Assembly (NCBI GenBank): GCA_947629775.1
Contig: CANRFA010000002.1
Location: forward strand, 62,001 to 126,000
Direction of reading: 5' to 3'
DNA length: 64,000 bases
Origin: an uncultured Oscillospiraceae bacterium
GTDB taxonomy: Bacteria > Bacillota > Clostridia > Oscillospirales > Oscillospiraceae
The notes beneath the pieces were generated by a model. The model saw nothing but the letters and a program-made list of their open reading frames with translations, was not told the origin of the DNA and made no database searches. Of the stretch, positions 18,656 through 27,996 are shown piece after piece; the stretch's first letter is position 1; each line of letters begins with the position of its first letter. Made by a program: the position numbers and the translations under genes.

Positions 18656-20812
18656 TCAGGAGAGCTGGAACTGGCCGGTGTAGAGGCGATAATAGCGCCC
18701 CTGCTTCTCCAGCAGCTGATTGTGGTCGCCCTTCTCTTCAATCTGCCCGTGCTCGATGACCACGATGCAGTTGGAGTTGCGGACGGTGGACAGGCGGTGG
18801 GCAATGACGAAGACGGTACGACCTTCCATGAGCATATCCATGCCCTGCTGGATGAGAGCCTCCGTACGGGTGTCGATGGAGGAGGTTGCCTCGTCCAGGA
18901 TCATGACGGGAGGATCCGCTACGGCGGCCCGGGCGATGGCCAGCAGCTGCCGCTGCCCCTGGGAGAGGTTGGCGCCGTCTCCCGTGACCATGGTGTTGTA
19001 GCCGTCGGGCAGGCGGCGGATGAAGGAGTGGGCGTTGGCGCTCTTCGCGGCGGAGATGCACTCCTCGTCGGTGGCGTCCAGACGTCCATAGCGGATGTTG
19101 TCCATGATGGTGCCGGTAAAGAGGTGGGTATCCTGCAGAACGGCGCCCAGAGAGCGGCGCAGGTCGTCCTTCCGGATGGACCGCACGTTGATGCCGTCGT
19201 AGGTGATCTGACCGCCTTCGATTTCATAGAAGCGGTTAATGAGGTTGGTGATGGTGGTCTTGCCCGCGCCGGTGGAGCCGACGAAGGCGATCTTCTGGCC
19301 GGGGTTGGCGTAGACGGTGACCTCATGGAGAACCCGTTTGCCGGGAACGTAGGAGAAGTCGACGTGGTCGAAGCGCACGGCGCCCCGCAGCTCGGTGAGG
19401 ACGAAGTCCTCGCCGGGGACGTTGCGCACGGCGCCCCGGATCAGATGGAGAGTATCCTTTCCATCGGGGCCAGGATACTTCCAGGCCCAGCCATGGCCGG
19501 CCAGACTCTCCGGGGCCATTTCCGTGAGGGCGCCGTCGCTTCCGATGGTCACCCAGATGCCCTCTGAGGAGTCCACGTTGGGCGGCAGCAGGCGCAGACC
19601 GCCCTTCTCCCGCTCCGCCTGGCCCAGCTCCGTGAGACGCTCGTCGTTGCCCACCAGAACCGGGACCAGGAACATGCCGTTGCCCCGGGGCGTCTTCCAG
19701 GCCCAGGTCTTCGGACGGCCGGTGCCGGTGAAGGCGGAGAGGGTGCCGTTGGCGTCCTTATCCGCGGAAATCAGGGTGACGGAGCCTTCATCCATTTCGG
19801 GCTCGGTATCCATGACCTCGAAGATGCGCTCGGCGCCCGCCAGAGCGGAGAGCAGCATGGTCATCTGCTGGGAGATCTGGTTGAGGGGTTGCCCCACCTG
19901 CCGGGAGTACCCCAGATAGACGATAAGGCCGCCCAGGTCGAAGCCCTGCAGGAGGCTCAGCAGACCGCCGAAGGCCGCCGTGAGGGCGTAGCTGACGTTC
20001 ATCAGGTTGTGGGACACGGGCATGATCATGGTGGAGTAGAAGTTGGCCTTCTGGGCCGCATCCCGATAGGCGTCGTTGAGACGGCGGAACTCCTCCCTGG
20101 ACTGCTCCTCGTGGGTAAAGGCCTTGACCACCTTCAGTCCCTCGATGACCTCCTGGATGTTGCCGTTGACCCGGCCCAGAGCCGCCTGCTGCTGCTGATA
20201 GTACTTTCGGCTGCGGCCGCCCAGAATGCGGAACAGGTTCATGGTGACGGCCAGGACCAGGAGGGTGACCAGGAAGAGAACCCAGTTGGTGAAGAGCATG
20301 ATTCCGACCAGGCCCACGAACATCAGGCAGCTGGAGAGGAGGGAGACCAGGCTCTGCTCCAGGGCCATCTGCACGTTGTCCGCGTCGTTGGTGAAGCGGC
20401 TCATCAGTTCTCCATGGGGGTGGCGGTCAAAATAGCTCAGGGGAAGCTGCTGAAGCTTATCGAAGAGATCGTGGCGCAGACGGTTGACACCGCGCTGCGC
20501 AAGCTGTACCATAACGGCGGACTGGCAGTATGTGGCTATGATGCCGAGGGCGTAGATTCCCACCAGCAGGAGGATGGACTTCCCCAGGCCGGCCACATCC
20601 CGGAATCCGGAGGCGACGAAGTTGTTGATGATTGGGCGCATCATGTAGGAGCCCCCGATGTTGCTGAAGACGGAGACCAGCAGACACAGGAACACGAAGA
20701 GCAGGGGCAGCCAGCTTCGGGTCAGATAGCCGAACAGGCGTGTCAGGGTCTTGCGGATGTTTTTCGGTTTGGGTCCGGCCCCGCGGGGCGGACGGCTTCC
20801 GGGTCCTGGCAT
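18656..20812 (-). CDS. ABC transporter, fused permease/ATPase (MdlB-like) with extra linker insert
   Basis: ABC TMD plus VGSTGAGKTTITNLINRFY, LSQGQRQLLAIARA, VMILDEATSSID. Confidence 0.93.
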   Translation of the reverse strand: MPGPGSRPPRGAGPKPKNIRKTLTRLFGYLTRSWLPLLFVFLCLLVSVFSNIGGSYMMRPIINNFVASGFRDVAGLGKSILLLVGIYALGIIATYCQSAVMVQLAQRGVNRLRHDLFDKLQQLPLSYFDRHPHGELMSRFTNDADNVQMALEQSLVSLLSSCLMFVGLVGIMLFTNWVLFLVTLLVLAVTMNLFRILGGRSRKYYQQQQAALGRVNGNIQEVIEGLKVVKAFTHEEQSREEFRRLNDAYRDAAQKANFYSTMIMPVSHNLMNVSYALTAAFGGLLSLLQGFDLGGLIVYLGYSRQVGQPLNQISQQMTMLLSALAGAERIFEVMDTEPEMDEGSVTLISADKDANGTLSAFTGTGRPKTWAWKTPRGNGMFLVPVLVGNDERLTELGQAEREKGGLRLLPPNVDSSEGIWVTIGSDGALTEMAPESLAGHGWAWKYPGPDGKDTLHLIRGAVRNVPGEDFVLTELRGAVRFDHVDFSYVPGKRVLHEVTVYANPGQKIAFVGSTGAGKTTITNLINRFYEIEGGQITYDGINVRSIRKDDLRRSLGAVLQDTHLFTGTIMDNIRYGRLDATDEECISAAKSANAHSFIRRLPDGYNTMVTGDGANLSQGQRQLLAIARAAVADPPVMILDEATSSIDTRTEALIQQGMDMLMEGRTVFVIAHRLSTVRNSNCIVVIEHGQIEEKGDHNQLLEKQGRYYRLYTGQFQLS

Positions 20813-22551
20813 CAGTCCTGCACCCCCTCTTGCTGCGACTGGTAGATTTCCTGATAGATGGGACTGGTTTTCATAAGCTCGTCATGGGTGCCTCGTGCGG
20901 CGATGTGGTCATCGTCCAGAACCAGGATCTCGTCGGCGTACCGGACGGAGGAGATGCGCTGGGCAATGATGATGACGGTGGTGTCCTTCAGGTTGTTCGC
21001 GAAGGACTCCCGAATGGCGGCTTCCGTAGCGGAGTCCACGGCGGAAGTGGAGTCGTCCAGAATGAGGACGGCGGGCTTGCGGAGCATGGCCCGGGCGATG
21101 CACAGACGCTGCTTCTGTCCGCCGGAGACGTTGACGCCTCCCTGCTCCAGCCAGGTATCAAACCCGTCCGGGAAGGACATGATGAAATCGTAGGCCTGGG
21201 CGTCCTTTGCCGCCTGGACGATGGCTTCCTCGGAGGCATTGGGGTCGCCCCACTTCAGGTTATCCCGGATGGTGCCGCTGAAGAGGACGTTGGTCTGGAG
21301 CACCATGCCGATGCGTCCCCGCAGATCCTCCAGTGGGTAATCCCGGACATCCACCCCGTCCAGAAGGATCTGACCGCCCGTGACGTCGTAGAAACGGGGG
21401 ATCAGGTTGACGAGGGAGGACTTGCCGGTGCCGGTGCCGCCTACGATGGCGGTAAAGCTGCCGGGCTGTACGGTGAAGCTGATGTGGGAGAGCACGTCGT
21501 CGCCGGTGCCGGTGGCCACGTAGCGGAAGGAGACATCCCGGAACTCCACCTTGCCGGCGGGAGCGGGGAGAGCGGTCTCCTGAACGTTGGGGTGGTCCTG
21601 AACGGAGGGCTCTGTGTGGAGCACCTCGTTGATCCGGCGGGCGCAGGCCTGGGCCCGGGACAGCTGCAGCAGAGACATGGAGACCATCATCACGCTCATC
21701 AGAATCTGCGCAATGTAGTTGATGAAGGCCTGCAGATCGCCCATGAGGAAACTGCCGTCGCTGATCATGAGGCAGCCCACGTAGAGGATGGAAACCGTAG
21801 CAACGTTGAGGCAGATGGTCATGATGGGCATCATGGCGATGATCCGCAGTCCGACCCGCAGGCCGGCCTGCAGGAGCTCATCGTTGGCGTGGTCGAATTT
21901 TCTGCGCTCGTGGTTTTCCCGCACGAAGGCCTTGACCACCCGGATGGCGACCAGGTTTTCCTGGACGGTGCTGTTGACCCCGTCGATCTTCTGCTGCAGC
22001 ACCTCGAACAGGCGGTTACACATCTTCATCAGGAGCAGCACGAGGATGACCATGATGGGGATGATGATAAGCAGGATCAGAGACAGACGGAAGTTGAGGC
22101 GGATGCAGATGGCCAGAGAGGCGATCAGCATCACCGGGGAGCGGACCAGCATCCGCAGCCCCATGGCCAGCATCATGGTCATGGCGTTGACGTCGTTGGT
22201 CATGCGGGTAATGAGAGAGGCGGAGGAGAAGCGGTCGATGTCCGCGAAGGAGAACTCCTGCACCTTGTCAAAGAGGCACTGGCGCAGGTTTCCGCCGAAG
22301 CCCTGGCTGGCGAAGGCGGCGTACTTTGCGGAACTGACACCGCAGAACATGGCGAAGAGGGACAGAACCACCATGGCAGCTCCCATCTGGAAGATATAGG
22401 TGGTATTGCCGCTGGGAATCGCGTTGTCCACTATTTCCGCCATGATGAGGGGCAGCAGGAGTTCGGAGATGACTTCCAGCGTAATGAAGAAGGGAGCCAG
22501 CACCGCCTCCCGCTTGTACCCCTCCAGATGGGTAAGAAAGAGTCGGATCAA
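20812..22551 (-). CDS. ABC transporter, fused permease/ATPase (MdlA-like)
   Basis: VGGTGTGKSSLVNLIPRFYDVTGG, VSGGQKQRLCIARAMLRKPAVLILDDSTSAVD. Confidence 0.94.
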   Translation of the reverse strand: MIRLFLTHLEGYKREAVLAPFFITLEVISELLLPLIMAEIVDNAIPSGNTTYIFQMGAAMVVLSLFAMFCGVSSAKYAAFASQGFGGNLRQCLFDKVQEFSFADIDRFSSASLITRMTNDVNAMTMMLAMGLRMLVRSPVMLIASLAICIRLNFRLSLILLIIIPIMVILVLLLMKMCNRLFEVLQQKIDGVNSTVQENLVAIRVVKAFVRENHERRKFDHANDELLQAGLRVGLRIIAMMPIMTICLNVATVSILYVGCLMISDGSFLMGDLQAFINYIAQILMSVMMVSMSLLQLSRAQACARRINEVLHTEPSVQDHPNVQETALPAPAGKVEFRDVSFRYVATGTGDDVLSHISFTVQPGSFTAIVGGTGTGKSSLVNLIPRFYDVTGGQILLDGVDVRDYPLEDLRGRIGMVLQTNVLFSGTIRDNLKWGDPNASEEAIVQAAKDAQAYDFIMSFPDGFDTWLEQGGVNVSGGQKQRLCIARAMLRKPAVLILDDSTSAVDSATEAAIRESFANNLKDTTVIIIAQRISSVRYADEILVLDDDHIAARGTHDELMKTSPIYQEIYQSQQEGVQD

Positions 22552-22564
22552 ATCGGATTACCTC

Positions 22565-23014
22565 CTAATCCTGGAGATTCTGCAGCATACGGCGACGGAA
22601 CTCGATCAGCTGCTGGAGTTCCTCCTGGCTGAACCCGTCCAGCATGCGGCTGGCGACGGAATCAAAGGCTTCCCTGCACCCCTGAACCGCCTCCTTCCCC
22701 TTTCGGGTGAGACAGACGTGGTAGCGGCGGGCGTCCGCGGCGTCCTGCGTCCGGGTGATGTATCCACCCTGTTCCAGGGAGCGCAGAGAGTTGGAGACCG
22801 AGGGCGGAGAGATATGGAGCAGCTCCGCGAGGTCCCGCTGGGCCTGACAGGTTTTCCTCTCCGGAGCTCCCTCCGAGGTCTCCAGGATGGTAAGAAGCAT
22901 GGGGTGGCCGATTTTGGAGAGATTCCGGGTGGCCAGCTCGGCGGCGACGGCATTGCGGTGGACCTGAGTGAGCTGCCGCTCCAGCAGGTCCAGATTCCGG
23001 GCGTCCGGGTTCAT
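22565..23014 (-). CDS. MarR family regulator
   Basis: LAELLHISPPSVSNSLRSLEQGGYITRTQDAADARRYHVCLTRKG. Confidence 0.92.
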   Translation of the reverse strand: MNPDARNLDLLERQLTQVHRNAVAAELATRNLSKIGHPMLLTILETSEGAPERKTCQAQRDLAELLHISPPSVSNSLRSLEQGGYITRTQDAADARRYHVCLTRKGKEAVQGCREAFDSVASRMLDGFSQEELQQLIEFRRRMLQNLQD

Positions 23015-23050
23015 CGTATCCCCTCCTTTCATGGGGAAATTCGTAAGCCT

Positions 23051-23100
23051 GTTAATTATAAAGGCCTTAACTATTATAGCGGCCAGACGGGGCGTGTCAA
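23051..23100 (-). promoter_or_regulatory. marR promoter and candidate operator
   Basis: TTGACA (23100-23095)-N16-TATAAT (23078-23073); IR GTTAAttataaaggccTTAAC 23051-23071 over the predicted start. Confidence 0.65.
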
Positions 23101-23195
23101 CTGTTCAGGCCCACTGTTCATGGAAAGTTCACAATTGGCCCCGGCGGGCGGAACCGGTCCCGGAAGGCCGGAAGGAAGAGCGGAGGAGGTCAGAC

Positions 23196-24311
23196 ATGGC
23201 AAGAGGCGAAAACATCTTCCGGCGGAAGGACGGACGCTGGGAGGGCAGGTATTTCAGGGAACCGGACGAAGACGGGAAGCGCCGGTACGGCTATCTCTAT
23301 GGCAGTTCCTATGAAGAGGTCAAAGAGAAACTGGATCTCGTCAGGGCCCAGGTGAGGGAGCGGGGAAGAAACCGGAAAGCGTCCGACCTGCTGCTGAGCG
23401 TATACTGCGACCGCTGGCTGACGTCCCGCCGGTACAGAGTGAAAGAGTCCACGTTCAACCAGTACTGCAGGATGGTGGAGGACCATATTCTCCCCAGGCT
23501 GGGAAAGATGGACGTAACCGAACTGGACACGGAGACCATCGACTGCTTTACGGAGGCGCTTCTGGAGGATGACGGTCTGAGCGTGAGTACGGTGCGGGAG
23601 ATTCTGGTTCAGCTGCGGGCTATCCTGCGGATGGCGGAGCGCTTCTGCCCCGGGACGATGCGTCCCATCGAGATCAACTATCCGAAGGACTTCGAGGGGA
23701 GGAGCAAGCGGGTGCTGACCAGGGAGGAGCAGAACTGCCTCACGGACGCCCTGATGACGGACCTGACGCCCCTGAACTTCGGCATTCTTCTGACCCTGCA
23801 CGCCGGGTTGCGGGTGGGCGAGATCTGCGCTCTGCGCTGGGAGAACCTCAATCTTGAGGAGAAGACGCTGGAGGTCCGGAATACGCTCCAGAGGATCCGG
23901 GATCCGGACCCGGACGCCACCCCCAGAACCCGGGTGGTAGCGGGCCCCGCCAAAACCCGGAACGCCCGGCGGGATATTCCCCTGAACGATACGACGGCGG
24001 AGCTGTGCCGGAGGATGGACCCCGGCAATCCGGAGATCTTCGTGCTTACCGGAACCTCCCAGCCCATGGAACCCCGGACGGCTCAGTATGCCCTGGCCCG
24101 CATCGTGGACGTCTGCGGTCTGAAAGGGGTGCATTTCCACACCCTGCGTCACACCTTCGCCACCCGCTGCATGGAGCAGGAGTTTGAGCCCAAGGCACTC
24201 TCGGAGATCCTGGGTCACGCCAACGTCTCTACGACCCTCCAGGGGTATGTGCACCCGTCGATGGAGACCAAGCGGCAGAACATGAAGAAAGTGGAGGGCG
24301 CAATGCAGTAA
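23196..24311 (+). CDS. Tyrosine recombinase / site-specific integrase
   Basis: HAGLRVGEICALRWENL...HFHTLRHTFATRCMEQ...LGHANVSTTLQGYVH (R..HxxR..H..Y). Confidence 0.95.
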   Translation: MARGENIFRRKDGRWEGRYFREPDEDGKRRYGYLYGSSYEEVKEKLDLVRAQVRERGRNRKASDLLLSVYCDRWLTSRRYRVKESTFNQYCRMVEDHILPRLGKMDVTELDTETIDCFTEALLEDDGLSVSTVREILVQLRAILRMAERFCPGTMRPIEINYPKDFEGRSKRVLTREEQNCLTDALMTDLTPLNFGILLTLHAGLRVGEICALRWENLNLEEKTLEVRNTLQRIRDPDPDATPRTRVVAGPAKTRNARRDIPLNDTTAELCRRMDPGNPEIFVLTGTSQPMEPRTAQYALARIVDVCGLKGVHFHTLRHTFATRCMEQEFEPKALSEILGHANVSTTLQGYVHPSMETKRQNMKKVEGAMQ

Positions 24312-24320
24312 ACGGAAAAC

Positions 24321-24351
24321 GCGCCCCCGTCCTGACAGGAGACGGGGGCGC
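24321..24351. terminator. Bidirectional terminator
   Basis: gcgcccccgtc-ctgacagga-gacgggggcgc. Confidence 0.75.
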
Positions 24352-24360
24352 GGGAAACGA

Positions 24361-25596
24361 TCAGAGGGTGAGCGTGATGCCGCCCTGGCCGGAGGAGGAT
24401 CCCTCCTGGCCGGAGGAGAGGCCGTCCATGGCCAGCATTCGCTCCAGCACCTCCACATCGGCGGTGATGTCCATGGCATCGCCCTGGAACAGCAGGTCCA
24501 GCTGCTTCTCGAAGCCCTCTACCACCTTATCCATCATGCCTTCAATACGGTGCATGGCGGAGGTGATGTTGGCGCCGGAGACCTCCTGGTCCTCCAGCTG
24601 AGCATAGGCGCGAAGGATCTTGAGGGTGGTCGGCAGGTAATAGCTGAGGAAGCTGTGCAGCTGAGGAGCCTTTTCGGGGTGGGAGCGCTGGAAGTCCAGA
24701 ATGCGGGCGGTGATGACACCGATGCGGTCGATCTGGGCGGAGAGCTTCTCGTTGTCGATCATTCGGTTGACATCCCGGATTTCCTCCAGAATGGCGTTTT
24801 CCGGACTCTCCTTCGGAGGTTCGGGGGCCGCCTTCTTCGGGGGTTCCTCCTCTTCCAGCAGGCCTTCGCCGCTGAGAATCAGACGGTCGCCGCCGTAGTC
24901 CAGGAAGCCCTGGGGAAGTACGCCGCAGTCCAGCATGGTGGCCAGGTCCTCCCGCACGGTGGAGGGGGAGAGGCCGGTGGCGCTGGTCAGAGAGGAGATG
25001 GAAATCATCTTCCGGTTCCCGATCATCGCCAGATAGGCCCGGAACCGCCGGACCTGCCTGCGTCTGCGCAGCCCTACGGCCAGCGTGCCCAGGCCGGCGG
25101 CCAGGAAGCAGAGCAGAGGAATCCCGTCCAGGAATTCATTCAGGGCCCAGCGCAGAGATCCCTGCAGGAGGTAGGGCAGCACTTCGGAGGGAATGCTGAG
25201 GGCGCCCAGACCGAAGAGAACGGAGACGCCCGCTCCTGCGGCGATCAGCGCCTTGGCGGTTTTTTCCCGGGAGGCGAGAGCCTGCTCCGAGGGACTCTTC
25301 GGCGGCTGCGCGGGGGCCTGGGGCCTGGCCGGCTGGGGCTGGGGTTCCCAGGCGCGGGCGTTCTGCGGAGGAGTGGAGTACCGGGGCGGCACCGGAGCCC
25401 AGCCGGTGGTTCGGGCTCCCACAGGGCCGGCCTGCTCCTGGGTATAATAGGCTTGGCGGTTATGGCGCTTTTCGCCGCCCAGCAGTTTGAGGACGAGCAT
25501 CAGAACGCCGATGGGGGCGCCGGCTCCGGTAAAGATCAGGATCAGGGCAATCAGCCAGTAGAGGCCGTCTCCGCCGTTTTTCGGTTTGGGTTGCAT
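24361..25596 (-). CDS. XpaC/5-bromo-4-chloroindolyl-phosphate-hydrolysis family membrane protein
   Basis: C-terminal IDNEKLSAQIDRIGVITARILDFQRSHPEKAPQLHSFLSYYLPTTLKILRAYAQLE, typical of the XpaC-like domain. Confidence 0.7.
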   Translation of the reverse strand: MQPKPKNGGDGLYWLIALILIFTGAGAPIGVLMLVLKLLGGEKRHNRQAYYTQEQAGPVGARTTGWAPVPPRYSTPPQNARAWEPQPQPARPQAPAQPPKSPSEQALASREKTAKALIAAGAGVSVLFGLGALSIPSEVLPYLLQGSLRWALNEFLDGIPLLCFLAAGLGTLAVGLRRRRQVRRFRAYLAMIGNRKMISISSLTSATGLSPSTVREDLATMLDCGVLPQGFLDYGGDRLILSGEGLLEEEEPPKKAAPEPPKESPENAILEEIRDVNRMIDNEKLSAQIDRIGVITARILDFQRSHPEKAPQLHSFLSYYLPTTLKILRAYAQLEDQEVSGANITSAMHRIEGMMDKVVEGFEKQLDLLFQGDAMDITADVEVLERMLAMDGLSSGQEGSSSGQGGITLTL

Positions 25597-25908
25597 GGTA
25601 CCGCTCCTCCCTCAGTCAGAATCAGCTGCTCCTATGATAGCAGATTATCCGGGAAAAGAAAATTGAGATTTGTTTAAAATTTTGCTGCCGTCCCTGGCGA
25701 AAGGGGCCCCGGAAGGGCCGAGGCAGGCTCATTATACTCCACGAAAGCCCGTCTGTAAACGGTGAGCTGTCGGGTTTCCCGCCGGGGAGCGGGCGCCGGA
25801 GGCCCGGGCTGGCGGCCCGGCTGGAGGAGGACAGGGAGAGCCGGCCTCTTTGTGGAAACCGGCTGTCGGCGAAATCCGTGCCCGGGGGAAATTGTGCTCA
25901 TTCTGCAC

Positions 25909-25938
25909 TTGAAACGGGATGGGAGCCGGTGGTATAAT
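25909..25938 (+). promoter_or_regulatory. Promoter of VanW-family gene
   Basis: TTGAAA-N18-TATAAT. Confidence 0.65.
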
Positions 25939-26021
25939 AGGGGAAAAGGAACCCCCTGCATGTAAAAACGCATGGGGTGAAGAGAAGAACGGTCCAGGAG
26001 ACCGGAATGGAGGGAACCGAT

Positions 26022-27992
26022 ATGGATGGAGAACGGAAGAGCAGACCCGCCATCAGCGGCGGAACCATAGCGATCGTCATCGTTTTCGCTTTGATTGCCG
26101 TCCTGGCGGGGGTCTACCTGGGTCTTTGCACCTGGGTGAGCGCCTCGGGCAAGGTAATGCCCAACGTCACGGTGGCCGGAAACGACGTTTCCAACATGAC
26201 GGAAAACGAGGTCATGGCTACGGTGGAGGGCCTGACCGCAGACAATCAGGTGGTGGAGCTGAAGGCCCCCACCGGCAGCACCTATCTCACCGGAAAGTGC
26301 TTCCAGATTGACGCCGAGCGGGTGGTGAAGGCGGCCATGACATCCGGCCGCAGCAGCTTCCTGGCTTCCGGCGCCCAGTACATTTCCCATATGCTCAATC
26401 ACAGCAACCTGACCGTGGGCGACGTGTCCCTCACGGAGGAAGGCGTGGCCGAGCTGAAGCAGCAGCTGGACGCCGTGGATACCGCCAGCGGCGCGGATGT
26501 GACCGACGAATACCAGCAGGACCTGGAGGCTCAGACCCTGACCTTCACCAAGGGTGTCACCCAGATGGCGGTGGACCGCTCTGCGGTACAGTCCGCCGTC
26601 CTGGCGGCATTCTCCCGCTACACCGGGGAGGAGCCCGTTGTGGTGGAGGTGGAAGCGGAAGAGCAGCCGCCCAGAGAGCCGGACTTTGACGCCATCCACG
26701 AAGCGGTGCACACCGACCCCGTGGACGCCCACCTCTCCGAGGAAACCCAGGAGCTGGTGGAGGGCACCCCCGGCGTGGACTTTGACGTCTCCGCTGCCCG
26801 GGCCGCGTTCCAGGCTGCTACAGAAGGGGCTACCTATACAGTGCCTCTGACCATCACCCAACCCAAGGAAACCCAGGAGACCCTGAGCAGCAAGATGTTC
26901 AAGGACCTGCTGGGCGAGGGTACCACCAAGGTCAGCGGCTCCGCCAACCGCAAGCACAACGTGCAGACCTCCGCCGCGGCCTGCAACAACAAGGTCATCG
27001 TGCCCGGCGGCGTTTTCTCCTATAACAATACCACCGGCAGCCGTTCTGTGGAGAACGGATACAAGGACGCCCCGGTCTATATGGGCGGCCGGTCGGAGAA
27101 CGGCGTCGGCGGCGGCACCTGCCAGGTGTCCTCCACCATCTACTACGCCGTGCTGCATACCACCCTGGAAGTGGTGGAACGCCACTGCCACCAGTTCAAC
27201 ACCGGCTATGTGGATCCCGGCATGGACGCCACGGTCTACTTCGGCAGCCTGGACTTCCAGTTTAAGAACAGCACCGAGTACCCCATCAAGATCGTAACCA
27301 ACTATTACACCAGCAATGGGGCCAACTACCTCAACGTGAAGATTTACGGCACCAACCCCAGCGGCCGCTACGCCGAGCCGGAGAGCACCACCTATGACCG
27401 CGTGTCCCCCACCACAGTCTATGTGGCAAAGGACTCCGTGGCCCGGGGCAAGCTGGTCCTGGATCGGGAGCAGTACGCCTACACCGGCATGTCCGCCACT
27501 ACCTACCGCAACATCTACGAGAAGGACGGTACCCTGGTGGAGAAGCAGAACATGGGCAACAGCAAGTACAGCATGCGGCCCAACACCTACTATTATAATC
27601 CCGCTGACGGCAATCCCAGCACCTGGGTCAACGGCCGTCCCTCCGGAAACAGCAGCGAGACCCAGGAGCAGCCCACACAGGAACAGCCGACACAACAGCA
27701 ACCGACTCAGCAGCAGCCCACGCAGCAGCAACCGACGCAGCAGCCTGAGACCCAGCAGCCGGAGACGCAGCAGCCCGAGACCCAGCAACCGGAGACGCAG
27801 CAGCCCGAGCAGCAGCAGCCGGAACAGCAACAGCCCGAGCAGCAGCAGCCGGAACAGCAACAGCCCGAGCAGCAGCCGGAACAGCAGCAACCCCAGACAG
27901 TTGAGCCGCCTGCACCGCAGGATACGCCGGTTACGCCGGAGCCTCCGGTCAGCGGAGACGAAGGCGCCGGTGGCAGTGGAGAAACTCTCTGA
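26022..27992 (+). CDS. VanW family protein with Q/P/E/T-rich C-terminal repeat tail
   Basis: TM anchor, then NVQTSAAACNNKVIVPGGVFSYNNTTGSRSVENGYKDAPVYMGGRSENGVGGGTCQVSSTIYYAVLHTTLEVVERHCHQF (VanW). Confidence 0.9.
   Translation: MDGERKSRPAISGGTIAIVIVFALIAVLAGVYLGLCTWVSASGKVMPNVTVAGNDVSNMTENEVMATVEGLTADNQVVELKAPTGSTYLTGKCFQIDAERVVKAAMTSGRSSFLASGAQYISHMLNHSNLTVGDVSLTEEGVAELKQQLDAVDTASGADVTDEYQQDLEAQTLTFTKGVTQMAVDRSAVQSAVLAAFSRYTGEEPVVVEVEAEEQPPREPDFDAIHEAVHTDPVDAHLSEETQELVEGTPGVDFDVSAARAAFQAATEGATYTVPLTITQPKETQETLSSKMFKDLLGEGTTKVSGSANRKHNVQTSAAACNNKVIVPGGVFSYNNTTGSRSVENGYKDAPVYMGGRSENGVGGGTCQVSSTIYYAVLHTTLEVVERHCHQFNTGYVDPGMDATVYFGSLDFQFKNSTEYPIKIVTNYYTSNGANYLNVKIYGTNPSGRYAEPESTTYDRVSPTTVYVAKDSVARGKLVLDREQYAYTGMSATTYRNIYEKDGTLVEKQNMGNSKYSMRPNTYYYNPADGNPSTWVNGRPSGNSSETQEQPTQEQPTQQQPTQQQPTQQQPTQQPETQQPETQQPETQQPETQQPEQQQPEQQQPEQQQPEQQQPEQQPEQQQPQTVEPPAPQDTPVTPEPPVSGDEGAGGSGETL
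27655..27900 (+). repeat. QQPTQ / QQPET / QQPEQ tandem repeats
   Basis: TQQQPTQQQPTQQQPTQQPETQQPETQQPETQQPEQQQPEQQQPE... Confidence 0.9.
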
Positions 27993-27996
27993 GCGC

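Noticed and set aside
20740-22632. His/Asp-rich 630-aa plus-strand ORF
   Set aside because: Antisense of the ABC transporter; the HHGHGVDVVGH pattern is a reading-frame artefact, not a metal-binding protein.
23196-24311. Prophage or ICE
   Set aside because: Only an integrase is present; no structural, replication or conjugation genes in the flanks.
26022-27992. Vancomycin resistance from VanW annotation
   Set aside because: VanW-family proteins are widespread in Clostridia; no vanHAX or ligase genes nearby.
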